A stretch of DNA of 64,000 nucleotides from positions 9,448,769 to 9,512,768 of the forward strand of contig CM059624.1 of assembly GCA_030435675.1 (NCBI GenBank), in the 5' to 3' direction. The notes beneath the pieces are model-generated. The model saw nothing but the letters and a program-made list of their open reading frames with translations, made no database searches and was not told where the DNA came from. Positions 1 through 12,296 of the stretch are shown one piece after another (position 1 is the first letter of the stretch; every line of letters starts with the position of its first letter). This DNA is from Steinernema hermaphroditum. Its lineage: Eukaryota; Nematoda; Chromadorea; Rhabditida; Steinernematidae. The translations under genes were made by a program, and so were the position numbers.

Positions 1-22
1 GACTCGAACACCCCGATTTCAG

Positions 23-553
23 GCCTGTGCAGCCGCGCCGAGGACCGAAGTGCCGGAATCCCGACGACGCACCTCTGATCGACTTCGGGAACCGCCTGAG
101 GGACTGCTACTTCCAGCAGTGTCCCTACGGGTACCGCTGCGAGTTCAACGCCGAGATCCGGAGGTACGTGTGCTGCGGCGCCGAACGTGACGTCTTCCCC
201 CCGCCAGGTGAGTCTCCGAGGCATCCGACGCCAGAAGACGCCCCTTGCAGGACTGCCGCCCCTCCCGGCGCCGAAGCCGCTGGTTCCACGCCCCTTCCGT
301 CCGCAGCATCCACCCTACTACCACGAAGACGGTAGGCGGCCGCCCCTCATCCCACCGTATGCCTCGTTTTCCAGAGTCGCTGGAGTGTCCCAGCGGGGCA
401 GAGTTCCGTCCGTCGCCGGCGCAGATCGCCGTCTGCAGCCCCGAGGACCCGCAACTGAAGTGTCCGGCGAGCCACCCGGACTGCGTGCACTCGAGCTTCG
501 CCGGGCAGATGGTGTGCTGTCGCCTCGTCCGAAGAAGTTGGCGCCGCCTCTAA
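23..553 (+). CDS. Lustrin-type cysteine-rich protein, 3' end only
   Basis: The 3' part of a multi-exon gene whose start lies before the window. A splice acceptor (gatttcag) precedes the first visible exon. My model has exons 23-207, 251-331 and 375-553, joined in frame by 43-nt introns with GT..CAG borders. The protein carries two cysteine-rich modules of the type found in nematode lustrin-like extracellular proteins. The first runs from the Cys in GPKCRN to the CC pair in YVCCG. The second runs from LECPSG to the CC pair in MVCCRL. They are joined by a short Pro-rich linker. The chain ends about ten residues after the last Cys pair, in a basic Arg/Trp-rich tail. Such modules are typical of secreted matrix or protease-inhibitor-like proteins; no catalytic residues are seen. 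The family call rests on cysteine pattern alone, and the start and signal peptide cannot be judged. Confidence 0.6.
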
Positions 554-809
554 TTAATTTCTTCGCTCCTCTGTTTTATCTCATTGTTTGTGTTCGTCGA
601 GAATTACGCCTTGCTGGAACGGGTTGAACCAGATTTGGCGCTGGGAACGGGAAGATCATCTCGGGGGTCAAGAGACGCGGTCGCGCGAGGAGAATCACAA
701 AGGATCGTCCGTCGGACGCATTTCAACGCGGCCATCTCCAGTTGTTGTACTTCTCGTGGATCATCGATTCGTCTTAGCGGTTGCGCGTTTCTACCTCGAC
801 CTTTCCAGG

Positions 810-1922
810 ATGGCACTCCTGCGAGGCCTTCTTCTGGCGGCGCTGCTGGTGGCGGTGAGGGCCCGCGAGACGCTCCTCTACGACAGCGAGCACAAGACGC
901 CGGTGAAGCTCCGCTTCGTCGGGGGCCCGGAGACGCAGTCCTCAGTCCGACCGCGATCAGGTAGGCGCCGTTCCAGTTCTGGACCGGACCACTTTCATCC
1001 CTTTGTCTAATTGCTGCACGCATAATGAGCGCAGATTCGTCCAAATGGAATCCTTTTAGGCAAGTCAGGCGAACAGCTGGCCGCGCTCCGGCTCCTCCCG
1101 AAGGACCTCTCCAACGTGCGTCTATCCGAGCCCAAATCCCGCAAGTTCATGATCCACGGTAGGCCCCTCCTCAAGGACCCCGCTTAGCCCCTTCCAGAGG
1201 CGCTCGCCAACAGCTCCGCCCAGGGAAGGCTGGCCCTGGTGCCGGCGGACAACTCCGTCATCAGCTCGGACGTGGACCTGCACAAGATCCTCCAGCGGAC
1301 GACGATGAAGATGCGCCCCTACCCGACGACGACGCCAGAGACACCGACGGAGGTCCCCTCGGAGCACAGCGAGAACGAGATCATTGAGGAGCCTCTGAAC
1401 CTGTCCCCAGCCGCCGCCGTGCAGCAGCAGCCCCCCGAGCCCCCGAAGCAGCTCCCCCCGGCGCGCCCCAGTCTGCCCCGGGCTTCGCAGCTCCCCGCCG
1501 CCGTCCCGATGGCCTCCGCCCTGACACCGCCTCCGCCCTCCTTCGCTGCCGAGGCGACACCTTCTGGCGACAAGGAGCCCCTCGGTTGCGGCTGGGACAT
1601 CCTCTCCAACAGCTGCAAGGACCTCTTCGGTCTCGGATGGTGTCTCGAGTGCCGCGACTTCGGCAACATCTTCTTCCACGACTGCAAGTGCGCCATGCGC
1701 GCCCCGAGCGTCCCATCCGTCGCCCCCCAGAATCCTCAGCCGACGCCCTTCCCCCTCGTCGCCCCTCAACCCCAGATGGCCGTTCCCCAGCTGCCCCAAG
1801 TGCCCCAAATCCCGCAGATTCCCCAGGTCCCACAGGTGCCCCAGTTTCCCCAGATCCCTCAGACGCCTTCCGTCGGCGTCCTTCCGCCGGCGCCGCAGCA
1901 GCTCTTCATCCTCCGCACCTAG
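810..1922 (+). CDS. Secreted Pro/Gln-rich protein with one Cys cluster
   Basis: Three exons (810-960, 1060-1158, 1198-1922) splice in frame to 324 residues. The start ATG follows an acceptor-like tttccag by one base, so trans-splicing is likely. Residues 1-19 (MALLRGLLLAALLVAVRAR) look like a signal peptide. The middle is Pro/Ala-rich and acidic. One compact cysteine cluster near residues 200-240 holds six Cys in a hydrophobic Trp/Phe-rich setting (CGWDI, SCKD, WCLEC, DCKC). The C-terminal 80 residues consist largely of short Pro-Gln units (PQIPQ, PQVPQ, PQFPQ) encoded by imperfect nucleotide repeats at about 1790-1865. I do not recognise the family; a cuticle or extracellular-matrix role would be inference only. 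The gene converges on the flavin monooxygenase with about 110 bp between stop codons. Confidence 0.7.
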
Positions 1923-1999
1923 TCAGGTCACCAAGAAGTGCGTCTTTCGGAACAAGCCTGTGATCTCCTTCAGACCTTTCCTGGCGACATAGATGCAAC

Positions 2000-2030
2000 T
2001 AAGTTTTATTAAATAAATAAATATTCTCTT
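2000..2030. terminator. Shared poly(A) region of two convergent genes
   Basis: The 108 bp between the stop of the plus-strand secreted protein (1922) and the stop of the minus-strand monooxygenase (2031) contain an AT-rich block near 2004-2024. It reads AATAAA on the plus strand (in aaataaataaat) and AATAAA on the minus strand (complement of tttatt at 2004-2009). One short block can therefore supply a cleavage signal to both converging transcripts. Confidence 0.55.
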
Positions 2031-4172
2031 TCACAGGATGGTGGACATGTTGTATTGGAGCTCGAACCAGAGGAGCATGAACGTGAAGAGGACGAAGAAG
2101 AGGAGCACGTAGAGGCAGTAGGCGACCGGAGAGACGGCGCCGAAGCCGGAGCAGAAGACCCAGAGGCCCGTGCAAAGGAGCAGCACCGTCCACCCGGAAA
2201 GCCACTTCATCGACGCGTACCGGAAGTACTCGTTCTGCAAAGACCCTTTCAGTCTTGACGGGACCCAACGGCACGACTCACCAGGACACCTCTCTTCTTG
2301 TGTTTCCGCATGCGGCACTCCCGATTCTTCAGAGGGCGCTTCACCCTCCAGGGCGTCTCTTCTATGGCCTCGCGCGCGCCCTCCCAGCTATGAGGTCCCA
2401 CGAGTCGGTAGACGTAGGGCACGTTGGCGCCCTTCCAGAGGCGCCACCAGAACTTCGGGTCCGAGTAAAAAATCTGAACGGGGGTTTAGAGGGTCTCTAG
2501 AGGAACGCACCTGGTCGAGAGGGGGCTTGCAGCCGACGAGTTCGGCGATCTCGTCCATGTACTTGAGGTAGTCGACCTGCATCGTGTGCTTTGTGCTCTT
2601 GAAGTACCTCCGGGCCATGAGGCTCCGCTTCAGGGCCACGTCCTCAAGCATCTCCGGCGCTGAGGGGAGCACACTGCGCCCCGCGAAGCAGCGCGCCGCC
2701 CAGCGGCTCTGCATCTCCGCGATCGGGGCGACACTGCCGATGGGCTGGATGAGGCCTATCACGGCCAAGGAGGTCTCTCGCGGAGGGAAGACGAACTTGT
2801 AGAGGTCGCACTGGTGCTCGTGCACAGGGATCAGCTCCTTGGGGTGCAGGTAGTCGAAGCCGAAGGAGTAGCCCGTGCAGAGGATGACGACGTCGGCCTC
2901 AAAGCGGCGTCCTCCCCTCACAGAGACCCCCGACGCGTCGATGCTCTCCACGTCTTCCTGCAATCGAGAAGTCATCCAGAAGAAAGCCTTGCCAGGGGGT
3001 ACCGTAATCGTGATCATGCCGCTGGCGAGAAGATTGGCGAGGGCGTCGTTGACGGTGGGGTGTTGCTGGAAGAAACGGTGGTCGGGTCGGAGACCGTAGG
3101 TGTCGTGGTCCATCCGCTGCTGAAGTCGATGCTCCATCCAGTCGTTGGCCACTGTCCAGGGGATCGTTTCCATCATGAAGTCGTGGTAACGCGTCATCAG
3201 AAGCACATCGTAGGGCATGCCGCCCTCGGCCACGCGGTTGAAGATCCACGAGCCTCGCCGCGTCGAGATGGTCACCTAGGTGGGCTCTCCTAGAGATCTG
3301 ATCCCTTGCATCTCAGAGGCGTTTCAAAAGCGTTCCATGTCTAACCCATTTCGTGTGGAAACTCTTCAAATGAATGTTTCAGGCGCTCTAAATGATGCAT
3401 CGGCGACATCCATGCATAGATGGCCGCGTTTTCTAAAAACCATTCGAAAAGGAAGCGAACCCCAAACGGCGCCGAGTCACGGACGGCCGAGAAACTCACT
3501 GATTTGGCGATCTTGGCCAGGTCGACGGAGATGTCGAGGGCCGAGTTGCCGATGCCGACGAGGAAGACGTTCTTGTCCTCGAAGCCGCGGTAGTCGTGGT
3601 ACTCCTTCGCGTGCATCATCTTCCCTTGGAATCGCTCGGCACCTAAACTCTGCTTCGGAAGGCGTCCCCGTGGGGTCTCTGACCTCTGATCTGGGGGAAG
3701 ACCGGGATCGAGTGGTGCCCTGTGCAGAGCATCGCGTCGTCGAACTCCTCGACGTTGCCGTCGCCCACGTGGACGTGCCATTTGTCGTTGATCTTCTCCA
3801 CCTTGTGCACTTTAGTGCCGAAGCGGACGTGGCGGAGGAGGTCGAAGCGCTCGGCGTAGTCGCGGATATAGTCGAGGACCAGCGAGTGGTGCATGAAGTT
3901 GGGGTAGTCCTCGGGCGGGGGGAAGTCCGAGTAAGCCATCATCTCCTTCGACGTGTTCACCACCGTCGTCCTCATCACGGTGCCGCCATCCTGCGCGAGT
4001 CATCAGAGCGGCGGGGAGGGAGACTCACGTCGGTCCGTTCGGGACGGTAGTTCCAGAGGCCACCCAGGTCGGAGGTCGCCTCGAAGCAGACGACCTCCAG
4101 GCCCTCCTCGAGGCACGCCTTGACGGCGGGAAGTCCGCTAACCCCGGCGCCCACTACACAGACGCGCCGCAT
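2031..4172 (-). CDS. fmo: Flavin-containing monooxygenase (FMO)
   Basis: NADPH- and FAD-dependent oxygenase that oxidises soft N/S nucleophiles, normally on the ER membrane. Six exons (4172-4029, 3990-3684, 3642-3500, 3275-2511, 2473-2282, 2234-2031) splice to 584 residues, slightly longer than typical animal FMOs. The FAD-binding GAGVSG lies at about residues 9-14. The FMO signature FQGKMMHAKEYHDY follows, then the NADPH dinucleotide fold GIGNSA, and an ATGY-like CTGYSF. The C-terminus is a hydrophobic tail with two likely membrane segments (last 60 residues), as expected for an ER anchor. The ATG at 4172 starts just before the Rossmann strand, the usual FMO start. Upstream, 2.9 kb separates it from the divergent channel gene. 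The exact orthologue among nematode fmo genes is not resolved. Confidence 0.93.
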
Positions 4173-7102
4173 CGAAGTGCCCTTTGGCGCAATTGAAGTG
4201 GATCGGACGACCGGCGACGACCCACATTCGACCGCCGACGTGCAGAGGTCGCGCAATCCTACAGTGCCGCTGACGTCACTAATTATTCGCAGTCAAAAGT
4301 CACGGACGGTCCCCGAAGGCGTCGGGATCGTTGGGATTGCGGTCCCTTCGGCGATCGCTTCGGCGACCTTCTGGGTGAAGCGCACGTTTCTGGTTCCACC
4401 GCGACCAAAGTACGCCCAGGGACCTCGGGAATCCAGCATACTGTATATACAAGTCCGGAAGCAGTGGCCAATAGGAGTGTGTTGTCCGGGGGAAGTACGA
4501 CTCTTGGTGTTGATTCCCCCTCGAGATTCTGAGATTCTGATGTTACAAGAGTGGACCTTCCATGATTTAGTGGACTCATATTTTCCCTATGAATACCGTA
4601 CTCCTGTGAACATCAGTATTACGCTGTGAACCTTTAATTATCGAACTCTGGGACGAGGATTGGGAGATTCTGCCTGAAGCGGCCATTTCGGAGAGCGATT
4701 GGGCAAGAGAATGGATTCAGATGACCAAGCATCGTCCGAAAAAACTTAGTGGGCGATCGCATGGTGGAGGAAAATGACGTCTTCATCGACTCTTGCAAAA
4801 ACACTTCTACTTCCGTGGTCCTCTCTGCAAACACTCTTTTTTTCGGTCGCTACATTCAAAAAGCAACTTTGGACGATCTCGACCAATTATCCCTTTCATT
4901 GCACAGCTACTAGCTCTGATAATGAATCGCTCTGACACGCAATGCATGCTTTAAAAAGGACGCGGCCATAACCCGCCCTACCGTATCCCAGATTCGAAGA
5001 TTCTCACGTCCGGTCGTAGTGGATCTTGGGCGCCTAATCGAGTCGAAAAAGCAAACGACGTCAAACCAGAGAAAAAGTGTCGCTTTTTAGGGTCTTTCTG
5101 TTTAACGAGTCGTGCAGCCCTTGCACAGCTAAGTGAACATTTCTGCGCTAAACGCATTTTGTTTTAGACATGCACAGCTAATTTCCGGGTGCCTATCGCA
5201 TCACTGCCAGATGCAGGCGTGCACTCATAACATCGCCAGACTGTTTTCCCGTCTGCCGAAGACTTTCTCGTCCAAGATGGGTGTTTTGCCGGCCACCTAA
5301 AGGATTCCGGGGCGGACTCCGAAGGCGCTGCCTGGAGGAAGCGGATTACTTCAGATGGATTGCACCGATTTGCGAATGTTTCATCTTCCTCGGCCGAGAT
5401 TTATGGACCCATTTACAGGGGACATACGTGCTGAAAAAGCGTGAACCCTGAAATTTCGGCTTTGTTTTCGGCGCTTTGTTTTCCTGAAGACGAAGAGCGA
5501 TTTAATGGCCCGCGAAGGCAATAAATATTTTGCACTTTGCCGTTCGACTTTTCCCAAAATTGTCGCCTAAATACAACAAGTTCTGCAATTAAACGCCGCT
5601 CCCGACAGTACACCCGAACTTTGCCCCATTGTAGAACTCTCCCCGGAACCCTGGTTCGGATAGATTGGCTTAGTTTTGGGCCACTGGTTCTGTGCACTTT
5701 CCGTTTCCGCCTTCCCTAATTTTATCGCCCTCCGGATCTTCATAAGTTGGGAATTGGGACCTGTGTATGACGAGATAGTCATCTGGCGGATGTCCGCTGC
5801 AAGGACGTCCATCTGAAATCCGAGTCCACCCTGATGGCTTAATAGCGGCCCTGCTGCAGCGACAATTATGGCCCATCGTGCGGCTAATTGCCGTGTTCCG
5901 GGGTGTAAAGTGTCGGCAGTCACCCCGAGTTGCGACTTTCGACAGATCCGTTGATCGGCGGCCGCCTGGGCTTTGGCAAAAAGGGCCTCGGCCGGCCTCC
6001 GACCCGAACTCGTCCTCCCGGGGCATTAGCAACATCTCCGGCGCCGCCGCTTCCTTTTCTGCAGCCGCAATCGAGTTTATCGCCCATTATATCATGGCTG
6101 CACCCTCCGCCTCCCCTTAGCCCTCGCGAAGCCCGGGCAGTGACAGTTCTCCGCTCGTCCTCGGGTAATTGTTGGCGCCGAAAACAACTGTTCGGGGCTC
6201 TCAATCACACACGCGTCCTCACCGATGTAAATGGTCCAAAAGTCTCATTCCGCGCGTCGTTCGGCGTCGTTTTCTGCTCGGAAGCAGCGCAAAAGCCCCC
6301 AATTCATCATCTGCCAACAGCGACATGTCATTGTCGATAATAGCGGCGGAGCAGAACACGGGAGGTCGGGGAGGAGCCGGCCCCTTCGCCTCCAGGCGAC
6401 AATAATTTCCGAAATGGACGACTTTTATCGAGGTACTGTGTGTGTGTTCGGCTCTTCTCGAGCGCGAAGGCACTTAGGGCCGCGCCGGACTCGATTAAAC
6501 GCGTCCGAAAAAATTAATTAAAGTGTCGATGCGCGGTCAGTGACAAGGAGGAGTTCGAGGAGGTGGGCCCTTCCGGCCCTTTCCGGAGCGCTCTAATGAG
6601 CCGCTGCAGCGGAGGGCCGGCCTCCACTCCAAATTGCGTTTTGAGTGTAGCCGCACTTTGATTAGTTGAGACAAGCAAACTTTTTACATCGCCTTAATCC
6701 GATTCCTCCGAATCGCCTCGGGCACTCTCCGGCTTCGGCCGACTTCCACTTGTTGCCGCGCGATTGTTGAACTCGCGACGGCGGCGGCCCTTTTGTGCTG
6801 AGTAATGGCGGCGCCGTTTCTTAGCCCATTCTCGCCTTTGTTTGCCCCGGAACCCGCGGCGATCTTAGTGAGCCCGTCTACAGATGAAACTCTCGCTTTT
6901 TGGGCGCGTAATCAAATTCGATCCTATTCTCAAAGGCGACATTTGCAGAATTCGCCCATTTCCAACTTATAACTCCATGTCATCTCAACGACATCGGAAC
7001 GACTTCATCCGCCTCCCGAACGTCCTCTAATTGTGCTAATTGAGCGCTTAAATACGCTTTCTTATCGCTTCCCCTGAGAGTCCGAACTTCACGAGCTCTG
7101 CG
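4173..7102. other. Divergent intergenic region between FMO and channel gene
   Basis: About 2.9 kb between two genes read outward. Open frames here are short, lack splice context and show no recognisable protein similarity. I see no tRNA and no terminal repeats. GC content rises towards the channel gene. It presumably contains both promoters, but no specific element can be named. Confidence 0.4.
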
Positions 7103-8947
7103 ATGAGCTTGCCTCGACGGTTACTGTACTTTACGGCCCTTTTTCTCCTCGCGGCGGTAAGTTCTGTTGTGGCAGCGACGCTTAACGCGAAGAGTTGGAG
7201 GCGCGGAGACGATGCCCCGAGGGCAGCTGGAGCGAGGGTAAGATCGTCGGCTCCCTCATGTCCAACTACTCGAAGATGCTCCCGGACGCTGAGGACTCCG
7301 TCCAGGTACAAATCGAGATGCACGTCCAGGTACGGTAGCAGCCGGGGCGTCTCGAGGGTAGACCCTTCAGGACATGAGCAGCCTGAACGAGATCACGTCG
7401 GACTTCGAGATCGACATCCTCTTCACGCAGCTGTGGCACGATCCCTCGCTGAGCTTCTCCAACCACAGCGAGTGCATCCGCAACATCACCATGGAGTCGC
7501 GCTACATCCACTCCATCTGGACACCCAACACCTGCCTCATCAACTCAAAGAAGACCATGGTCCACTCCAGTCCCACCGACAACATCATGTTCATTCTCTA
7601 CGAGGTCGGTGAGGGCCAGGCGCCCCTCTAGAGTGTGCTTGTAGAACGGAACCGTCTGGATCAACCACCGTCTCTCGGTGAAAGCGCCCTGCGACCTCGA
7701 CCTCCGCTCGTTCCCCTTCGACACGCAGACCTGGTAGGTCTGTTGGATGCGGTAGCCACTCACGCCCCTTCAGCATGCTCATCTTCGAGTCGTACAGTCA
7801 CAACAACGAGGAAGTGACTCTGCACTGGATGGAGGAGCCGGTGACCCTCATGAAGAGCATCCAGCTGCCCGACTTCGACATGGTTCAGTTCAACACCAAG
7901 AAGCTCGCGCTCACCTATCCCAACGGGAACTGGGACCAACTGCAGGTTATCTTCACCTTCAAGCGCCGTTACGGATTCTACATCCTGCAGGTTAGGTCTT
8001 GGGGGAACGAGGGACATAGGGCTTTCGAGGTGTGGGTCTTAGAATCCCATCCAGAAATCCCAGAATCACACAGAATAAAATGGACCTTGTGTAACACGTT
8101 TGTATCTCATGGTTGCAGGCCTACGTGCCCACGTATCTGACCATAATCGTCAGTTGGGTGAGCTTCTGCATGGAGCCGAAGGCGCTGCCCGCGCGGACTA
8201 CGGTAGGCGTCTCATCGCTGCTGGCGCTCACTTTCCAGTTCGGCAACATCCTCAAGAACCTTCCGCGCGTCTCCTACGTCAAGGCGATGGACGTGTGGAT
8301 GCTCGGTTTGTGCACGTCCGCGACCCTCACCGCCGATGTCCTCAGGGTGCATCTCGTTCGTCTTCTCGACCATGATCGAGTTAGCCATCGTGTGCTACAT
8401 CACCCGCTGCCAGAACGGCGCCCAGAGCGGCCGTAGCGCCTTCTCCTGGCGCTTCCGCTGCTCGGAAAGGAAGCGCGACGGCCAGAACGGTCGCATCCGG
8501 CCTCAGAAGCTCGCCTCCTCCACCGTCCAGAACGCAGCGACCTTCCGGAACAGCCCTAGCCCGCCGCCCCGGGCGCTCCTCAACCCGTCGGACGCCGAAC
8601 AGCCCGTGGGCAACGGCGGCATCTACGAGATGGGCACCTTCCACAGCCACCACCCTCTCACTTTCAACGAGGTACCGTACCCCCAAGGCCCTCCCCTGAG
8701 CCGTCTTCAGGTCAACGGGCACCACTACTTCCCGCAGCACTTCCAGAAGAAGATCTCCTTCTCGCTGCAGCCCGAAAGCATCGACAAACTCTCGATCGTC
8801 TGCTTTCCGCTCGCTTTCACCCTCTTCAACGTGAGTTCTCCGGCGCCGCCGCCGCCTGACGCCCGCGTTCAGATGATCTACTGGTGGTACTACCTGTCGC
8901 AGACCTTCGACGCGACGATCCCGCCGCCGAGCTCAAGTCACGCGTAA
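7103..8947 (+). CDS. Cys-loop ligand-gated anion channel subunit (LGC-like)
   Basis: Pentameric ligand-gated channel subunit for the neuronal or muscle membrane. Exon 1 (7103-7156) encodes a hydrophobic signal peptide; further exons join through short introns. The extracellular domain has the Cys loop [15 protein letters not shown], with the last Cys split by an intron near 7735. TM1 begins near [15 protein letters not shown]2 begins with PARTTVG, the Pro-Ala-Arg entry typical of chloride-conducting subunits, and TM3 follows [10 protein letters not shown] long Ser/Pro-rich intracellular loop precedes TM4, whose coding is interrupted by an intron at about 8830-8872. The TAA stop overlaps an AATAAA poly(A) signal (8946-8951). 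TM2-TM3 resembles nematode GGR/LGC amine- or GABA-type subunits more than GluCl, but the ligand cannot be deduced. Exon 2's acceptor (aagag, 7194) has no pyrimidine tract and was chosen because it keeps the frame. Confidence 0.88.
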
Positions 8948-9605
8948 TAAAGCCAATTCCGAGTCGATAATGACGGGTGAACGAGAAAATAAAGCCACTT
9001 TATAAAGCAATTGGACGAACTTTACGGGTGCTCGGCCACGAAAAAAGCGGAAACACATCACATCGTCTCCGACGACAAAGGATTTGGCCGCCGTGGCGAC
9101 GCCTTCTTCTGACGCTCCGAACAATTGCAGTCCGAGCGCCACCAGAGTCCGGATCAGGGCTGTGCGAGACGAGACTTTTTAACCTCGAGACTTGAGACTG
9201 AAGTAAAAATTTGGAGACGCGACTCGAGACTTGCACGACGCTGATCAGGACTGTGCGTAACTCGGAACAGGGGGTCATGAATGCCTTCTCTTTCATTAGT
9301 AATAACTCTAGTAATTATATAAATTTCTATATAAGTAATTATAAAATTGAAAAGACCACATTCTTGACCTCCGATTCCGAGTTCGACTTTCGCACGGGAA
9401 GCGTGTGTGAAGGAAGTGGACATAAAATTCTCCAACCTTTCTTAGTACACTCGAGAGTGCGTGTTCTCCTGTTCTCCGTGCTCAAAAACAATGAGAACCG
9501 AGCCCGTGATCTCATTCTTCGAGCGAAATTTGCGCTAAAGTCGTGTCACCGTCTAGCACACATCACTCGATCTGTCTGGACCGAGTTCCGGTCAGTTTGC
9601 GCGAA

Positions 9606-10262
9606 TGTTGGCATCGGTTTCGCCAACGCTCTGAGGACCAGCGAAGACGCAACTCCCGGACCACGGACCAGTCGTCTGCCAGACATCCTCTGTTTGTCGA
9701 TTTTCGGTGTCGCGCAAGGCATAATGCCTTTGATTCGTGAAATAAAGTCGTAAGTCGTAAGAGGATGTCTGGCAGACGGCTTCATCCCTGGCGTGGCGTA
9801 GATTTCGAACTGGTCGTAGACGGCGCACTTCACGGAGCATCTGGGAATCGGCAAATCTTCAGCTGCGGCAGCAGAACATCGTTTGCGGCACAGCGGACGC
9901 TTCTGAGCTTGCATCTGATGGTCCGTGGTCCGGGAGTTGCGTCTTCGCTGGTCCTCAGAGCGTCGGCGACCTTCGGGATGACATCTCACGCAGCATTGGG
10001 CGTCGGATTCCTGGCGTCGGACATCTTGTTGTCAGCGGTGGTGGGACTACGGCTTCCGGGTGTCCCAATTCCCTCTGGAAACCGGAACAGTCACAACTGC
10101 CACGAGGTTTGCCATCTGACCAACCAGACACTCAGAGAGCGACCGGAGGGACCGACCGCTCGCCACCGCGACACGAGTGATAGTTCCAGACATCCTCTGC
10201 TTGTCTATTTTCGGTGTCGTGCAAGGCGAAATGCCTTTGATTCACGAAATAAAGTCGTGTAA
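9606..10262. repeat. Cluster of nested direct and inverted repeats
   Basis: A unit near 9625-9673 (ending in accacggacca) recurs inverted at about 9918-9972 (beginning tggtccgtggt). A second unit at about 9677-9750 (ccagacatcctctg to aataaagtcgt) recurs in direct orientation, diverged, at about 10184-10260. A short inverted copy of its start lies at 9758-9775. The mosaic looks like overlapping remnants of one or two non-autonomous mobile repeats. No transposase is visible. Confidence 0.7.
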
Positions 10263-10886
10263 AGGTTTCGAAAATCACTCGTTTTTAGTATCCAGCAAGA
10301 CGAAATCAGCTCGAACGTGTTCTAAAACACTACTGCAGACAACATGTCGCCTCCTTGTTCGTCTGGCGGCTTTTTAGTCACTCTCAAGGTAAGGGGTCAT
10401 CCTTCAGAGCCAAATTTCGGACTCGAACAACAAGATAACGAACTTTGGCGATGTTGAATGGAGCTTCAACACCCTGGAATCCGGTACAAGTCGAAGTCGA
10501 AGAATTTTGGGAATTCGCCGAGAAGTATCTCATAAGAGTAGGAGCGGTAATAGGATATGTATAATGCCCAAAGGGACCAGGGGACCTCAGAAGAATTGCT
10601 CACAACGGAATCCCAATATTTATTGTTCCCAATTGTATACATAGTATGTATGAATTGAATAAACTCTTACATTCTTAGATTGCGCACAGAAAATTACGCA
10701 AGTTCGCCCGAAACCAATGTTATTTCATAACCGATGCCATTTTATAACCGATGTCAACATTCGCTCAAACTGACCAGGTGTCGTCTGGACCGATATAAAA
10801 ATGGAACGCATCTTGCCGAGACTGCAGTCAAACGTGGCTGCATGAGGCCCTACAATAATCCTTAGTCAAAAGAATTCAGACTGTCT

Positions 10887-11829
10887 TTTGAGGTTGCTGA
10901 AAACGATGGTGAGTGGCGATTCTAAGTTCGCCAAGTAGTTTCCTAGAAACAGACCACAGCGCGCGATCTGTGGTTTGTCGATGGTCCCGTCGCGGGACGC
11001 GTGTCCCGACGCGATTTGCGCGACGAATGCGATTCGCGTACTGTAGTTTCATCATTTTCTATCGATTTTGCTAAGTTTTGAGGGACAAAGCATCTTCAAA
11101 AACATTTGTTTCGACTTATTTCACTTCCTCGGCTTATCTCTACTGCAGAAAAAGATCTTCGCCACGATTTTGGCGATTTCGAGGGTTAGTTGCTGGATAT
11201 GCAGTGGCATATACATCTGTGTGTGAAAACAATCAGTCGTATTTAAGTGTACTTTACGACAACTAGGCGAATTTCACTGTCCGATGCAGAATTTACTGCT
11301 GATTCTATCACGTATCGATAGGGACACGTCCTAAATACGGATAGAATATCAGTTCTATGAAACGTGAAATGGCAGAAACAGCTATATTGGCGCTTATAGT
11401 TTTTTGGCATTGATGTTTAGAGGATTTAAGTGTGAATTGGACAATCCACTGGCGGTTTGGCATTTCAAAACTCTCAAACTTGTAATAACATCGGACGAAA
11501 AGGAATATAGAGCGTTTCCATGTGATACTAACCCTCGAAATCAAAAATCGTGGCGAAGATCTTTTTCTGCATTAGAGATAAGCCGAGGAAGTGAAATAAG
11601 TCGAAACAAATGCTTTTGAAGATGCCTTGTCCCTCAAAACTTAGCAAAATCGATAGAAAATGATGAAACTACAGTACGCGAATCGCATTCGTCGCGCAAA
11701 TCGCGTCGGGACACGCGTCCCGCGACGGGACCATCGACAAACCACAGATCGCGCGCTGTGGTCTGTTTCTAGGAAACTACTTGGCGAACTTAGAATCGCC
11801 ACCCACCATCGTTTTCAGCAACCTCAAAA
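10887..11829. repeat. Fold-back element with about 300-bp inverted arms
   Basis: The left arm (about 10887-11190) and right arm (about 11527-11829) are reverse complements with only a few differences, for example ttttggcgattt against a shorter ttttgattt. They are separated by an unrelated spacer of about 336 bp. The arms contain sub-palindromes of their own (cgcgcgatctgtgg; gtcgcgggacgcgtgtcccgac). Neither arms nor spacer encode a recognisable transposase. This is the structure of a fold-back transposon or a large MITE. Such arms could form a long hairpin RNA if transcribed. Clear target-site duplications could not be identified by eye. Confidence 0.85.
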
Positions 11830-12296
11830 ACACGGGCATGAATTTTTTCAGATTTTTTAAAAAACTTTTTTCCGCCATGACCGTGTCCCTTTAAGACTCG
11901 AGAAAAAGAAAGAACCTGACCTGGATCTCGTCGCGAGTGAATTGCGACATCTCTGTGATGCCAACAACCGATTTTTTGTGTCCTAAGGTTCTCTACGACC
12001 GGTCGCGCAGTTTAGGATGATCGCGGAAATGACCTTCCAGACGTCGAGTCACTTCAGTTATTCTAGACTTCTGTCTAAATGTTGTTTTCTAAATGTTATC
12101 ATATACCATTTCTTTTCGGTGCCAATATCTTGTTCAGTATTTAAATTCTTGATAGATACTTGCTGGGTTTCATGATATGCAGAGTTTCATAAAAATGGCA
12201 TAAACCACATTTTATTTCTGGAAGAACTGTAGTGAAGATGCTCAAGACAGCACCGCTTTCAACCAACTCCTCTCTGTGCCTTCTCTGCTCGCGGTT

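Noticed and set aside
1122..1808. 228-codon minus-strand frame rich in Gly, Arg and Leu
   Set aside because: Antisense to the Pro/Gln-rich secreted protein, whose exons, signal peptide and stop are coherent.
9240..9480. AT-rich interval considered as a separate element
   Set aside because: No terminal repeats or duplicated ends could be found; only short gatcagg..tgtgcg similarity to sequence about 90 bp upstream.
11404..11860. Frames in the spacer and right arm of the first fold-back element
   Set aside because: They are explained by the inverted repeat and show no transposase motif.
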